The notes: generated by a model not told the origin, from the sequence alone. 64,000 nucleotides of DNA from Echinicola strongylocentroti (GCF_003260975.1 NZ_CP030041.1:5025501-5089500), one strand, 5' to 3'. Counted from the first letter of the stretch, positions 17,416 to 27,168 are shown. Made by a program: numbers and translations.

Positions 17416-18455
17416 AAATAGGTGATTTTAAAATAGACAAGAACTCTTCAGTTTTTATTATTGCAGAATTATCAGCAAATCATAACGGTAGCTTAGAAAC
17501 TGCACTTGAAACGGTCAAAGCGGCCAAAAGAGCGGGAGCTGATTGTATCAAATTACAAACCTATACGGCGGATACGATAACTATTGATTCTAAGAAACCT
17601 GATTTTTTGATTCAAGGAACGATATGGGAAGGGAAAAATTTATATGACCTCTATCAAGAAGCATATACTCCATGGGAATGGCATAAAGCTATTTTCGAAT
17701 CCGCAAAAAGAGAAGGTTTATTATGTTTTTCTTCTCCCTTTGATCTAACATCCGTTGATTTCCTAGAATCGTTAAATGTACCTGCCTATAAAATAGCTTC
17801 ATTTGAAATCACCGACATTCCATTGATTGAATATGTGGCCTCAAAAGGAAAACCGGTGATTATTTCTACAGGAATAGCTACTGAAGAGGATATTAGTTTA
17901 GCTTTAGATGCCTGTAGAAGGATGGGGAATAATGATATTGCGTTGCTAAAATGTACTTCTAGCTATCCTGCTCCAATAAATGAAGCAAATATGGTTATGG
18001 TAAAGGATTTGGCCGATCGGTTTGGTGTGATTTCAGGGCTTTCTGATCATACTATGGGCAGTACTGTTCCTATTGTGGCCACTTCCTTTGGAGCAAAGAT
18101 TATTGAAAAGCATTTTATATTGGATCGCGAAATTGGTGGCCCAGATGCTCCTTTTTCGATGAATGAAGAAGAATTTACCCAGATGGTCAAGGCGGTTAGA
18201 GAAGCGGAATCTGCTATAGGCAAAGTTTCTTACGAACTTACTGAAAAACAGAAAAAAGGAAGGGATTTTAGCAGATCGTTGTATGTGGTTGAGGATATTA
18301 AAGAAGGAAATTTAATTACAGAAAAAAATGTAAGGAGTATTAGGCCAGGATTTGGTCTGCACCCTAAATATTACGGTGATATACTAGGCAAAAAAGTAAA
18401 TAGAAGCTTAGAAAGGGGGGATCAATTTAGCCTTGAATTTATTTCACCAAAGTAG
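17412..18455 (+). CDS. pseI: Pseudaminic acid synthase, PseI
   Basis: This 347-residue NeuB-family enzyme has an N-terminal TIM-barrel (FIIAELSANHNGSLE, ADCIKLQTYTADT, SSPFD, GLSDHTMGS, KHFILDREIGGPDAPFSMN) and a C-terminal SAF/antifreeze-like domain from about residue 280 (SRSLYVVEDIKEGNLITEKN). It condenses phosphoenolpyruvate with the 6-deoxy-altrose intermediate to form pseudaminic acid. NeuB and LegI are close relatives; the adjacent pseB, pseC and pseF favour PseI. It overlaps the preceding GNAT gene by 4 bp (ATGA). Confidence 0.92.
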   Translation: MKIGDFKIDKNSSVFIIAELSANHNGSLETALETVKAAKRAGADCIKLQTYTADTITIDSKKPDFLIQGTIWEGKNLYDLYQEAYTPWEWHKAIFESAKREGLLCFSSPFDLTSVDFLESLNVPAYKIASFEITDIPLIEYVASKGKPVIISTGIATEEDISLALDACRRMGNNDIALLKCTSSYPAPINEANMVMVKDLADRFGVISGLSDHTMGSTVPIVATSFGAKIIEKHFILDREIGGPDAPFSMNEEEFTQMVKAVREAESAIGKVSYELTEKQKKGRDFSRSLYVVEDIKEGNLITEKNVRSIRPGFGLHPKYYGDILGKKVNRSLERGDQFSLEFISPK

Positions 18456-18493
18456 ATTTTTATTAAGTTTTTTGTGAAAGTAACAAATAGAAA

Positions 18494-20014
18494 TTGTCTA
18501 ACAGTATAATTAAGAATACCTCATTCCTTTATATTCGGATGTTATTGATAATGTGCGTTACATTATATACTTCCAGAATAATTTTGGACGAATTAGGTAC
18601 ATCAGATTATGGTATTTATAATCTAGTTGCAGGAGTGGTTGCAATGTTGGGTTTTTTAAATGCTTCAATGACAGCAGCTACTCAAAGGTATTTATCCTTT
18701 GATATTGGGAAATCAGATATCGAAAGGCTAAAGAAAACATTCAGTGCTGTTTTGTCAATTCACTTTTTTCTAGCCCTTTTTTGTTTGCTAATAGCAGAAA
18801 CTATTGGACTGTGGTATATCAATAATAAGATGGTATATCCCATTGATAGGACTTATGCTGTCAATATGGTGTATCAGTTTTCAGTAATAACTTTTCTTAT
18901 GGGAATAATTCAAGTCCCTTATAATTCTCTGATAATTGCAAGAGAAAAAATGAATATTTTTGCATATGTAAGTATAATTGAAGCTCTATTTAAGCTAGGG
19001 GCTGTTTATTTATTGATGACACTTAATAAGGATAAATTAATCGTCTATTCCATATTAACATTTTTAGTTGCATTTATTGTCAGGGTAATTTACCAAATTT
19101 ATTGTAGAAGGCATTTTAATGAAAGTAAGTTTAGGTTTGAATATGATAAAAAATATTATTCTGAGTTATTATCTTATTCTGGGTGGAGCCTTTTTGGAAA
19201 TATGGCAGCTGTCCTGAGATCACAGGGAAGTAATGTAATATTAAATTTATTTTTTGGAACTGTTATCAATGCTGCATATGGGATTACTTTACAAGTGTTA
19301 TCGGCAGTTAATATGTTTGTTTCCAATTTTCAATTGGCATTGAATCCGCAGATAATTCAGAACTATGCTTCTAATAATAGAGATAGGGCAATTAATTTGA
19401 TGATGCAAGGTTCAAAATTTTCTTTTTTCTTAATACTCATGCTAATAGTACCTATAATTATTAACACTGAATATGTCTTACATATATGGTTAAAAGAAGT
19501 ACCTGAAAACACGGCTGAGTTTATTCAATTGTGCCTGATAGGTATCCTGATTGACTCTATCTCTGGATCCTTGATGACAATGATAACTGCGATAGGAAAG
19601 ATTAAGCTATATCAGTTAATCTTAGGTTCAATGAATATCTTTATTTTGCCAATTTCATATATGTTTTTGAATGCTGGTTATGATGGTGAAATTATTTTTA
19701 AAATTTCTATCATCTTCAGTATTCTTTCATTGATTATTAGATTAATGTTTCTATGCTTTTTGCTTGAGCTAGATCTTAAATTGTTTTTTACTACTGTTTT
19801 AGCTAGGATTTTCAGCGTGATGAGTGTTGTTGTAGCTTTGCTGAATTTGGTTAATAATACCTATTATCAGGTAATGGAAGGGGATGAAGTTTTTAAATCA
19901 TTATTTAAGATTTCGGGTGTTATAATTGCTGTAGTTATTCTTGTAATAGTTTTGGGTACGAATGGACGTGAAAGATCCTTTTTAAGAAATAAAATACAAA
20001 CTATAGTAAGTTAA
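18494..20014 (+). CDS. Polysaccharide flippase / oligosaccharide transporter (Wzx-like)
   Basis: This 506-residue polytopic protein has about 12-14 predicted hydrophobic segments. Landmarks such as LYTSRIILDELGTSDYGIYN and GMVMLGF-like positions near the N-terminus place it in the MATE-like polysaccharide export superfamily. The start is a TTG at 18494. No ATG lies nearer than 18539, which would remove the first half of the first helix. It probably flips the undecaprenyl-linked repeat unit. The next 570 bp contain no intact gene. Confidence 0.88.
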   Translation: MSNSIIKNTSFLYIRMLLIMCVTLYTSRIILDELGTSDYGIYNLVAGVVAMLGFLNASMTAATQRYLSFDIGKSDIERLKKTFSAVLSIHFFLALFCLLIAETIGLWYINNKMVYPIDRTYAVNMVYQFSVITFLMGIIQVPYNSLIIAREKMNIFAYVSIIEALFKLGAVYLLMTLNKDKLIVYSILTFLVAFIVRVIYQIYCRRHFNESKFRFEYDKKYYSELLSYSGWSLFGNMAAVLRSQGSNVILNLFFGTVINAAYGITLQVLSAVNMFVSNFQLALNPQIIQNYASNNRDRAINLMMQGSKFSFFLILMLIVPIIINTEYVLHIWLKEVPENTAEFIQLCLIGILIDSISGSLMTMITAIGKIKLYQLILGSMNIFILPISYMFLNAGYDGEIIFKISIIFSILSLIIRLMFLCFLLELDLKLFFTTVLARIFSVMSVVVALLNLVNNTYYQVMEGDEVFKSLFKISGVIIAVVILVIVLGTNGRERSFLRNKIQTIVS

Positions 20015-20103
20015 GACGGGAGCAATAAGTCAATTTAAAAAAGACTCTTGAAAGAAGTATAATAGCATTAAAAGAATAGGGTAATCATTGTGATCTGTAT
20101 TTT

Positions 20104-20576
20104 GATATTCAAATGGTATTTCCAGAAATAATTAGATTGGGCAGCTATCTATATAAATATTGGCCCTTGAACTAATATTAATGGATTAGGAGGAGAACTA
20201 CAGGTTTTGGCACAATAATAGGATTTAACTTATCACTTCATTCAGCTAATCATCGATATAAGAACTCAATACACATCTCGTATGATCATTTGCAAGAATA
20301 TAAGAGAGTTAAAATTGGGAAAACAAATGGATAGGGCCAAATGTATTATGTACCGCACATAGAAGCAAATCGGAGAAGGAGGTAATATTGGGCATAGGAG
20401 CTGTTGTTGCTGGTGAAATACCTCCTTTGTCAATTGTGATAGGCAATCCCGCAAAAGTGATTTCTTCTAGAGATGAAGAACACTATTTGAAGTTAAAAAG
20501 TAAGAATATGATTTACCTTAAAGCTAAGAGCGAAGGTGAGATAAGGCCAGATTATAATACTGGCTATAAAAAATAA
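20104..20576 (+). pseudogene. Decayed hexapeptide-repeat (LbH) O-acyltransferase
   Basis: Translating different frames in order recovers pieces of one acyltransferase. They are an early NINGLGGEL piece near 20175-20200, then GFGTIIGFNLSLHSANHRY (from 20203), then KRVKIGK, then a shifted WIGPN piece (near 20329), then IGAVVAGEIPPLSIVIGNPA with PAKVISS up to the stop at 20576. At least two frameshifts and an internal stop interrupt it. The intact 62-codon end from 20388 is only its C-terminus. The ancestor probably acetylated a sugar of the polymer, so loss would change the surface antigen. The remaining bases from 20015 to 20103 show nothing. Confidence 0.7.
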
Positions 20577-20580
20577 TTCT

Positions 20581-21666
20581 ATGAAAATTATTGTAAAGGG
20601 AGCTTATGGTGAGTCAAATTTTGGTGATGATCTTTTAATGCTTGTGTTTGAGGAATATTTAAATAGGGAGTTTAAGAATTCACAATTAGTTTTTGTTGGA
20701 AGAGAAAAGCACTATCCAAATAATTTACTAAAGCATTCAAAGTATAATTTGGAAATTCATCCTGATGTGGTAGTGTATGGTGGAGGGACGCAGTTTTTTT
20801 CGTTTGGGGAAAGAAAGAGTAAGAAGACTTTTCTAGAGAAGTTATGTAAGGCGATTTTGAACCCCCAAATGATTTATAATTTTTTAATTAATAAAATAGC
20901 CCCATCCAAAGGGAAGTATAGTGATGTGCCAAATGCCTTTATCGGTTTTGGTCTGGGACCTTTTAAAAGTGAAATAGCCATGTTAAATGCGAAACAACAT
21001 ATGAATGGATCGATTTTTATTGGAGTAAGGGATGAAGTATCGTTTAATTATTGCAATGAATGGGGAATAGAGTCCCATCTCGGGGCTGATGTAGTATTCT
21101 CTTCGTACTTTCAAATACCGAAACTGATTGGAAAAGATAATGCAAAAAGAAAAATTGGTGTAATTGTTCGTGACTGGAAATGGGAGGAAAGTGGCGCGCT
21201 ATATATCAAACGTATAAAAGAATTTATTGAAAAGGATAGTTCACCGGTTATATATGAATTTATTGTTTTTGCCCCATTGATTGATAAAGAGTGGTCTAAT
21301 TATCTCTCAGAGAGAGACCATTTGGTCTGGGATCCAGATATAGATAATGTTGATGTCTTTTTAAAGAAATTGAATGAATATGACGGCTTTATCTCCGCAA
21401 GATATCATGGCGCAATACTGGGAGCTATTTTAGGAAAGCCCACTGTTTGTATTGAAATTGAACCGAAGCTAAGGATTCTGTGTGATCAAGTTCCTCAGCT
21501 TGAATTATGGAAAAAGCCATTTGATATTAGTGAGTTGACCAATATAATTGCAAATCTTAATTATGAGATTGATTATACTTGGGCATTAGCAGAAAGAAGG
21601 AAAATGGCTGATGATATGTTGGATTTATTTGGCGAAAGGCTGTCAAAAGAAATGCTGAAATCCTAA
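20581..21666 (+). CDS. Polysaccharide pyruvyl transferase family protein
   Basis: This 361-residue protein opens with KGAYGESNFGDDLLM, the N-terminal motif of the PS_pyruv_trans family. It continues with VVVYGGGTQFFSF, an IGVRDE(x)SF segment and the C-terminal SARYHGAILGAILGKPTVCI block. Members transfer a pyruvate ketal from phosphoenolpyruvate to a sugar, adding negative charge to the polymer. The acceptor here is unknown. It is followed 39 bp later by wecB, which makes UDP-ManNAc, a plausible but unproven acceptor sugar. Confidence 0.85.
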   Translation: MKIIVKGAYGESNFGDDLLMLVFEEYLNREFKNSQLVFVGREKHYPNNLLKHSKYNLEIHPDVVVYGGGTQFFSFGERKSKKTFLEKLCKAILNPQMIYNFLINKIAPSKGKYSDVPNAFIGFGLGPFKSEIAMLNAKQHMNGSIFIGVRDEVSFNYCNEWGIESHLGADVVFSSYFQIPKLIGKDNAKRKIGVIVRDWKWEESGALYIKRIKEFIEKDSSPVIYEFIVFAPLIDKEWSNYLSERDHLVWDPDIDNVDVFLKKLNEYDGFISARYHGAILGAILGKPTVCIEIEPKLRILCDQVPQLELWKKPFDISELTNIIANLNYEIDYTWALAERRKMADDMLDLFGERLSKEMLKS

Positions 21667-21705
21667 ATACTTTACAAAACGAAGTGAATTTAAACAATTT
21701 GATAG

Positions 21706-22854
21706 ATGGGATTAATTAAGAATTTAATTGTGTTCGGTACTAGACCTGAGGCCATAAAAATGGCGCCACTTATCAACACTTTTAAAAAAAGGAAAGATGA
21801 GTTTGATACAAAAATTTGTGTTACGGCTCAGCATAGGCAGATGCTAGATCAGGTTTTAGATTTTTTTGGTATTGAGCCGGATTATGATCTTAATTTGATG
21901 AAGCCAAATCAAAACCTATTTTCATTAACAGCTGATATTTTAACTGAACTAAAGGTTGTTTTGGAGGATTTTCGACCTGATTTTGTATATGTCCATGGTG
22001 ACACAAGTACCTCAATGGTTGCTAGTTTAGCTTCCTTTTATTTTGGTGCTAAAATTTGTCATATAGAGGCTGGGTTAAGGACATTCAATAAAAAATCACC
22101 GTTTCCTGAAGAAATCAATAGGCAGATAACTGGCCGCTTAGCTGATTACCATTTCGCTCCAACCCACTTAGCTAAACAAAATTTGTTAAAAGAGAATGTT
22201 GATGATTCTAAAATTCTAATTACAGGAAACACCGTAATTGATGCGCTACTCGAGAGCGTAAAGAGGGTAAAGGAAATTGAGAATAATGAAATTACCTACT
22301 TGAAGTCCATTCTTCAGAGTGAATGTAAGCTCATTTTAGTTACAGGTCATCGTAGGGAAAATCATGGAAGAGGTTTTATAGAAATTTGTGAAGCTCTAAA
22401 ATGTATCGCTGAAAATAATGAAGATGTTCAAATAATTTATCCTGTTCATTTAAATCCCAATGTCAAAGGTCCAGTTTACGAAATACTTTCTGGCATCGAT
22501 AACATATATTTAATCGACCCATTATCTTACCCCTCATTCGTTTGGTTAATGAATGAATCTTACCTTATCATAACAGATTCGGGAGGGGTTCAGGAGGAGG
22601 CACCTAGTTTGGGGAAACCTGTATTGGTGCTGCGAGATACCACAGAGAGGCCTGAAGCCGTCTCTGTAGGGACGGTAAAGCTAGTAGGAACGGATAGGGA
22701 AAAGATTGTTTCGGAATCCCAATTTCTTTTACTGAATGAGGATAAATATAGAGAAATGAGTGAGTTGCATAATCCATATGGAGATGGAAAGGCTTGTGCA
22801 AGGATTGTTGAATATGTCTCCTTAAAAACGAACGAGGATGAAATAAAAAAGTAA
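21706..22854 (+). CDS. wecB: Non-hydrolysing UDP-GlcNAc 2-epimerase
   Basis: This 382-residue protein has all WecB landmarks: FGTRPEAIKMAPL, YVHGDTSTSM, CHIEAGLRTFNKKSPFPEE with INRQ, VTGHRREN and TDSGGVQEEAPSLGKPVLVL. It interconverts UDP-GlcNAc and UDP-ManNAc in the cytoplasm. No WecC dehydrogenase is in the window, so ManNAc rather than ManNAcA is the simplest product used here. A WecG/TagA-type transferase at 45231 is a possible user of UDP-ManNAc. Confidence 0.95.
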   Translation: MGLIKNLIVFGTRPEAIKMAPLINTFKKRKDEFDTKICVTAQHRQMLDQVLDFFGIEPDYDLNLMKPNQNLFSLTADILTELKVVLEDFRPDFVYVHGDTSTSMVASLASFYFGAKICHIEAGLRTFNKKSPFPEEINRQITGRLADYHFAPTHLAKQNLLKENVDDSKILITGNTVIDALLESVKRVKEIENNEITYLKSILQSECKLILVTGHRRENHGRGFIEICEALKCIAENNEDVQIIYPVHLNPNVKGPVYEILSGIDNIYLIDPLSYPSFVWLMNESYLIITDSGGVQEEAPSLGKPVLVLRDTTERPEAVSVGTVKLVGTDREKIVSESQFLLLNEDKYREMSELHNPYGDGKACARIVEYVSLKTNEDEIKK

Positions 22855-22855
22855 T

Positions 22856-23881
22856 ATGATCTGTTATTTCTATTTACCAGCTTCAGCAAAAAATGATGCT
22901 ACAGTCTTTTTTTGTGAAATTGTTAAGAAAGCTTTTCTGAAAATTGATATTGAAGTTAATGAAATCCATGACTTAGAAAATACCCAAATAGAAAGGGAAT
23001 CTTTTACATTCACCGTAAGGATTGTCGACTATTTGAAAATCTCCAAATATTCGGAAAACAATATTTTTTGGTTTCAGGGGATTCAACCAGAAGAAACTGT
23101 ATTAATCAATGATGGCAGTTTGAAAAGCAAATTATTATACTATTATGTTTCATACAAAGAAAGAATAGTTCTAAAAACTTCGTTTTTGAATATATTCGTA
23201 TCTAATGCAATGAAAGACCATTATATGAAAAAGTATGGTCAATATTCAAGTATGAAGGACGTAATAATTCCATGTTATAATAAAGGAATAGAGGAAGAAT
23301 TATTTCATTTAGATGGAAAGTATGATAAGCTGAATTTTGTGTATGCAGGAAGTATGAGTAGTTGGCAATGTTTAGAAGAGGCGGCACAAATTTTTGCTGA
23401 AATTTTGATTTTAAATAGTTCTGCAACATTTACCATTTTAACTAATGAAGAGAATAAGGTAGAAGAATTAATCAATAAGTACGAGTTGAGGAATGTTTAT
23501 ACGGATTATGTGGCATTAGAGAATTTGCAAGAATATCTAGCAAAGTTTAAGTACGCTTTTTTGTTAAGAAAAAACCACATCGTAAATAAAGTCTCTACCC
23601 CTACCAAAATGAATTCCTATTTGGCTAGTGGCATAATTCCGATATATACTGATGCAGTAAGCTCTTTTGAAGAAAACATTGACTTGAAAGAATTTGGTGT
23701 AAAAGTATGTTTGGATAATAATAATTATAAAAATATTGCAGATCAGCTATTGGAGCATCACCAGAAGCGAATTGATGCGAAAATGATTATGACTTGCTAT
23801 AAACGAATTTTTTCAGAATACTATAGCGATGATAAATATGTGGAGCTATTGGGTGCAAAAATTAATGAATTATGCAAGTAA
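22856..23881 (+). CDS. Probable GT-B glycosyltransferase
   Basis: This 341-residue protein has GT-B-like landmarks: VYAGSMSSWQCLEEAAQIF at about residue 160, the donor-domain entry of GT4 enzymes, and a late LASGIIPIYTDAVSSFEE segment where GT4 enzymes bind nucleotide-sugar. The N-terminal domain is diverged (FWFQGIQPEETVLIND). It begins 1 bp after wecB stops and overlaps the next GT by 10 bp. The donor and acceptor cannot be inferred. Confidence 0.65.
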   Translation: MICYFYLPASAKNDATVFFCEIVKKAFLKIDIEVNEIHDLENTQIERESFTFTVRIVDYLKISKYSENNIFWFQGIQPEETVLINDGSLKSKLLYYYVSYKERIVLKTSFLNIFVSNAMKDHYMKKYGQYSSMKDVIIPCYNKGIEEELFHLDGKYDKLNFVYAGSMSSWQCLEEAAQIFAEILILNSSATFTILTNEENKVEELINKYELRNVYTDYVALENLQEYLAKFKYAFLLRKNHIVNKVSTPTKMNSYLASGIIPIYTDAVSSFEENIDLKEFGVKVCLDNNNYKNIADQLLEHHQKRIDAKMIMTCYKRIFSEYYSDDKYVELLGAKINELCK

Positions 23882-25071
23882 AGATAGATTGTTGGTATTA
23901 TGGGCATGTAACTGCTCCTAATGGCGTCGCTACTTTTTTAAGGTATTTTAAGAATAAGACCAATAATATACATGGGGTGGGATTTGAGATATTTTCATTA
24001 GATAGGGATCAAAATAACAAGGAGGTTACGAAAGGAAGAATTAAGAATGAAGGTATAAAAGCACTTTTAAAAGATAAAATTATGAGATTGGCATTGTTTA
24101 TACCAATGGCTTCTTATTTTTTTTTAAAAAAAGCATTTATTGATAATGCAAGAGAGGTTGTTGATAAATATGGGGAATCTGATTCAAATGCTGTATTGTT
24201 TTTTCAAGATTTTTTCACTTGCTATGAATACTTCAGTAAGTATAAGGATAGTTTAAATGAATCTGTTATTGTACTACACAGTGATGGGGATCCATTAAAC
24301 ATGATATATAAAACTTATCCCTTTCTAAAAAAATCTAAAAAAGCAATTAAGTACCTTGAAAAAATTGTTGAATATTCATTGAGAAAAGTAAGTAGGATTG
24401 TGTTTTTAAGTCAACGAGCTAGGTCTACTTTTTTTAATGACTATCCACAATATGACAAGAAATCACGTGTTGTATATAATGGTTTAGACGATGTTCCAAT
24501 AAATAAACCTAATTTTAATAGAAATATAGACTCAAAAATTAGAATAGTATCGGTTGGCACAGTAGGGGAAAGGAAAGGTTTTGATATTTTGATTGATGCA
24601 TTTATGTCGTTGCCTACTGAAGTACAGAATTGTTATGAGCTGAATATTGTGGGTGATGGACCTCTAGTAAATAAATTGGTTCATAAATGTGAGAATCAGA
24701 AAAATGTAATTTTTTTAGGAAAAAGGGATGACGTTGACAATATTCTTGCTGAAATGGACGTGTTTCTGTTAGTTAGCAGAGATGAAGGAATGCCAATGGC
24801 AGTGATTGAAGCTATGAGGCAAGGCAAACCGCTATTCTTGACTAACGTCGGGGGAATGGGAGAAATGGTGAAGCAAGGGGAGAATGGCTGGTTAGTTGAT
24901 CCTAATAAAGAGAATATATTGAAAGGGTTAATTAAGATGGCTCAAGAGAAAGACAAAATAGGTATTTATGCTATGAACTCTAGGGAGCGCTTTCTTAGTG
25001 AATTTCAAGGTATGGACATGATACATAATTATTTGGATATATTTTCTAATCTTAGTTGTAATGCTGAATAG
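23872..25071 (+). CDS. Glycosyltransferase family 4
   Basis: This 399-residue GT-B enzyme has an N-terminal acceptor domain and a GT4 donor domain: VSVGTVGERKGFDILIDAFM at about residue 225, LNIVGDGPL, VIFLGKRDDV, and the E-x7-E block SRDEGMPMAVIEAMRQGKP around residue 310. It overlaps both neighbours by about 10 bp, so the three genes are translationally coupled. It should add one sugar to the lipid-linked repeat unit. Confidence 0.88.
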   Translation: MQVKIDCWYYGHVTAPNGVATFLRYFKNKTNNIHGVGFEIFSLDRDQNNKEVTKGRIKNEGIKALLKDKIMRLALFIPMASYFFLKKAFIDNAREVVDKYGESDSNAVLFFQDFFTCYEYFSKYKDSLNESVIVLHSDGDPLNMIYKTYPFLKKSKKAIKYLEKIVEYSLRKVSRIVFLSQRARSTFFNDYPQYDKKSRVVYNGLDDVPINKPNFNRNIDSKIRIVSVGTVGERKGFDILIDAFMSLPTEVQNCYELNIVGDGPLVNKLVHKCENQKNVIFLGKRDDVDNILAEMDVFLLVSRDEGMPMAVIEAMRQGKPLFLTNVGGMGEMVKQGENGWLVDPNKENILKGLIKMAQEKDKIGIYAMNSRERFLSEFQGMDMIHNYLDIFSNLSCNAE

Positions 25072-26035
25072 AATTAAAAAAAGTGTATTAGGAAGTAAGG
25101 CATTGAGTTCTATTTATTTTTTAGTTATAAAATTGAGAAATAGAGGTGAAGTAAAGGAAATTGAGCGAAGAAAACATACTCCATTGTTTAATTATAAAGA
25201 ACTAGCACGACCTCTTAATTTATATCCTTACTTTAATATAAAAGATAATAATTTATATGGTATAGGTAAGGTTTTTCAGGAGGCAGGTTTAGAATTAGAT
25301 ATAGACAATTGTTTGATAGAACATGGCTTGATTTTAGGGGATCTAGTCCAAAAACATAACCATGCAAGCTATGTGCCTAAAATTGTAACGTTTTCAGAAT
25401 ATCGCAGACACAAACTGAGGAAGAAATTAATTCAAAAAGAGGTGTCGTGTGTTGGCCCGTATATAAAATATGCAAATACTATTTTAAAAGAAGAGGATAT
25501 TGCAGCATTAAGGAATAGTTTGGGAAAGACATTGGTTGTATTTCCTTCGCATTCAAATGATGTGACAATAGTTGATTTTAATAGCAATGATTTTATAAAG
25601 AAAATTTGTGAAATAGCGGTTGATTATGATAGTGTAATTATATGTATGTATTGGAAGGATATTGAATTGGGTCGAGCAGAGGAGTATATTAAAAAGGGGT
25701 TTAAAGTCACATGTGCTGGTCATATATATGACAGGTATTTTTTAGACAGATTGAAGACGATAATACTACTATCTGATTTTACAATGTCCAATAATGTAGG
25801 GACTCATATTGGTTATTGTATATGTTTGGGAAAAGGTCATTTTTTATTCCGCCAAAACCTGGCGGTGGATCATGGATTAAACTTAAATGAGGCTAATCAA
25901 AGAGATAAAACCGATTGGGATACTTATAATTTCGATGTTGAAATTATAAGTAAATGTTTTATTAATAATTTTAATGTTAATCCTAGTCTTGAGCAAATTG
26001 AAATTGTAAGTAAATATTGGGGAGATATATCATAA
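25061..26035 (+). CDS. Unrecognised protein of the polysaccharide locus
   Basis: This 324-residue protein matches no family that I can name with confidence. It has no signal peptide or membrane helix. Visible features are a basic N-terminus, GKTLVVFPSHSNDVTIVDFN near residue 165, DSVIICMYWKDIELGRAEEY, and a late block SDFTMSNNVGTHIGYCICLG followed by KGHFLFRQNL. The late block is reminiscent of the donor half of GT-B enzymes, where a conserved Ser/Asn-Gly-His pattern contacts nucleotide. It overlaps its neighbours on both sides (11 bp and 1 bp) inside the glycan operon, so it is likely a glycosyltransferase or surface-glycan modifier. That is inference from position. Confidence 0.55.
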   Translation: MLNRIKKSVLGSKALSSIYFLVIKLRNRGEVKEIERRKHTPLFNYKELARPLNLYPYFNIKDNNLYGIGKVFQEAGLELDIDNCLIEHGLILGDLVQKHNHASYVPKIVTFSEYRRHKLRKKLIQKEVSCVGPYIKYANTILKEEDIAALRNSLGKTLVVFPSHSNDVTIVDFNSNDFIKKICEIAVDYDSVIICMYWKDIELGRAEEYIKKGFKVTCAGHIYDRYFLDRLKTIILLSDFTMSNNVGTHIGYCICLGKGHFLFRQNLAVDHGLNLNEANQRDKTDWDTYNFDVEIISKCFINNFNVNPSLEQIEIVSKYWGDIS

Positions 26036-27168
26036 TGGGAATCTATTTATTCATTTATTTATGGGTAGCTTCGTTGACTTTTGTTTACTTTGAATTAACT
26101 GAGAAATATAGAAAACAGCTTAAAATAGCCTTCTATCTTTTAATTATTTTTTTAATTTTTGTTACAATTCTCCGTAGGGAAGTGGGAACTGATTACGAAA
26201 CTTATTTACGTATTTATGAAAATTCTCCAACACTTTCTCAATTTTTCAGAAAACCTTTCAATGGAGTTATTGAACCAGGGTATAGTTTTTTAAATGTTAT
26301 TGCAAAAATTTCAAGCTTAGGTTTTCCTTTTGTAAGTTTTGTTTGTATTTGTTTAATACTATATAATTATCACGCTGCTTCTAGGCATTTCAATTTAAAT
26401 TTTTATTTGGTATTCTTAACATATGTAGGTCTGTATTTTTTTTCACATAATTTTAATGTCATTAGACATGGAGTAGCGACTTCTTTCATTTGGCATTCAT
26501 TTTCATTATTGGTAAATAAAAATAATAAAAAAAATAGTATTGCTTTATTGGTGATTAGTTCCTTCTTTCATTATATGTCTTTATTGTTTATTCCATTTTT
26601 ATGGATTATGAATAAAAAGATTTCATACAAAATAATAATTGGCACATTAGTTTTTTCTATTTTTTTAATTTTAACGAAGCTGGACTTGGTAACTAAAGTT
26701 CTTGATTATCTTTTCTATTGGAGTCCTAAATACCAGTTTTATAAATCCGTATATTATATTAATGTCGGTGCAGAAGGAAACTATGGAATTGCTATGGGGG
26801 TAATATTTAATTTACTTTTAATATTTTCCTTGATTATTGTAAAAGCTAGAGAAAATACCTCTAAGAGTAGCAGTGATGTAAATAAAATAATATTTAATGG
26901 ATTTTATTTTTCTTTGTTGTTTCTGCTTTTGTTAAGTTTTAATGGGGTTTTTGCTGAGAGAATAGGCGGAGTATTCTATGTATCGCTAATTTTTCTTTTA
27001 CCGCTAATATTTAAGATGTATTTCGATGAAAGAAAGGTTAGGTTCCTCTTCAGTATGATTTTTGTGTTATACATAGGAATGTATTATTTTAAAGGTATAT
27101 CAGTCAAGGAAGCAGATGGCGAGTATCAATATTTGCCCTATAAAAGTGTTATTAATTTAAATGGATAA
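26035..27168 (+). CDS. EpsG-family polysaccharide polymerase (Wzy-like)
   Basis: From the ATG at 26035 (overlapping the previous stop in TAATG) this encodes 377 residues. A TTG 18 bp upstream is less likely to be the start. It is a polytopic membrane protein with about 10 hydrophobic segments. It carries the EpsG signature region LRREVGTDYETYLRIYENSP around residue 48, followed by EPGYSFLNVIAK, and VIRHGVATSFIW farther on. EpsG-type proteins polymerise lipid-linked repeat units at the outer face of the inner membrane, consistent with the Wzx, Wzz and SLBB exporter genes nearby. Confidence 0.87.
   Translation: MGIYLFIYLWVASLTFVYFELTEKYRKQLKIAFYLLIIFLIFVTILRREVGTDYETYLRIYENSPTLSQFFRKPFNGVIEPGYSFLNVIAKISSLGFPFVSFVCICLILYNYHAASRHFNLNFYLVFLTYVGLYFFSHNFNVIRHGVATSFIWHSFSLLVNKNNKKNSIALLVISSFFHYMSLLFIPFLWIMNKKISYKIIIGTLVFSIFLILTKLDLVTKVLDYLFYWSPKYQFYKSVYYINVGAEGNYGIAMGVIFNLLLIFSLIIVKARENTSKSSSDVNKIIFNGFYFSLLFLLLLSFNGVFAERIGGVFYVSLIFLLPLIFKMYFDERKVRFLFSMIFVLYIGMYYFKGISVKEADGEYQYLPYKSVINLNG

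Noticed and set aside
22856..23881. Possible PseG in the divergent glycosyltransferase
   Set aside because: It lacks the PseG N-terminal RxDxSxxIGxGH-type motif and instead has GT4-like donor-site landmarks.
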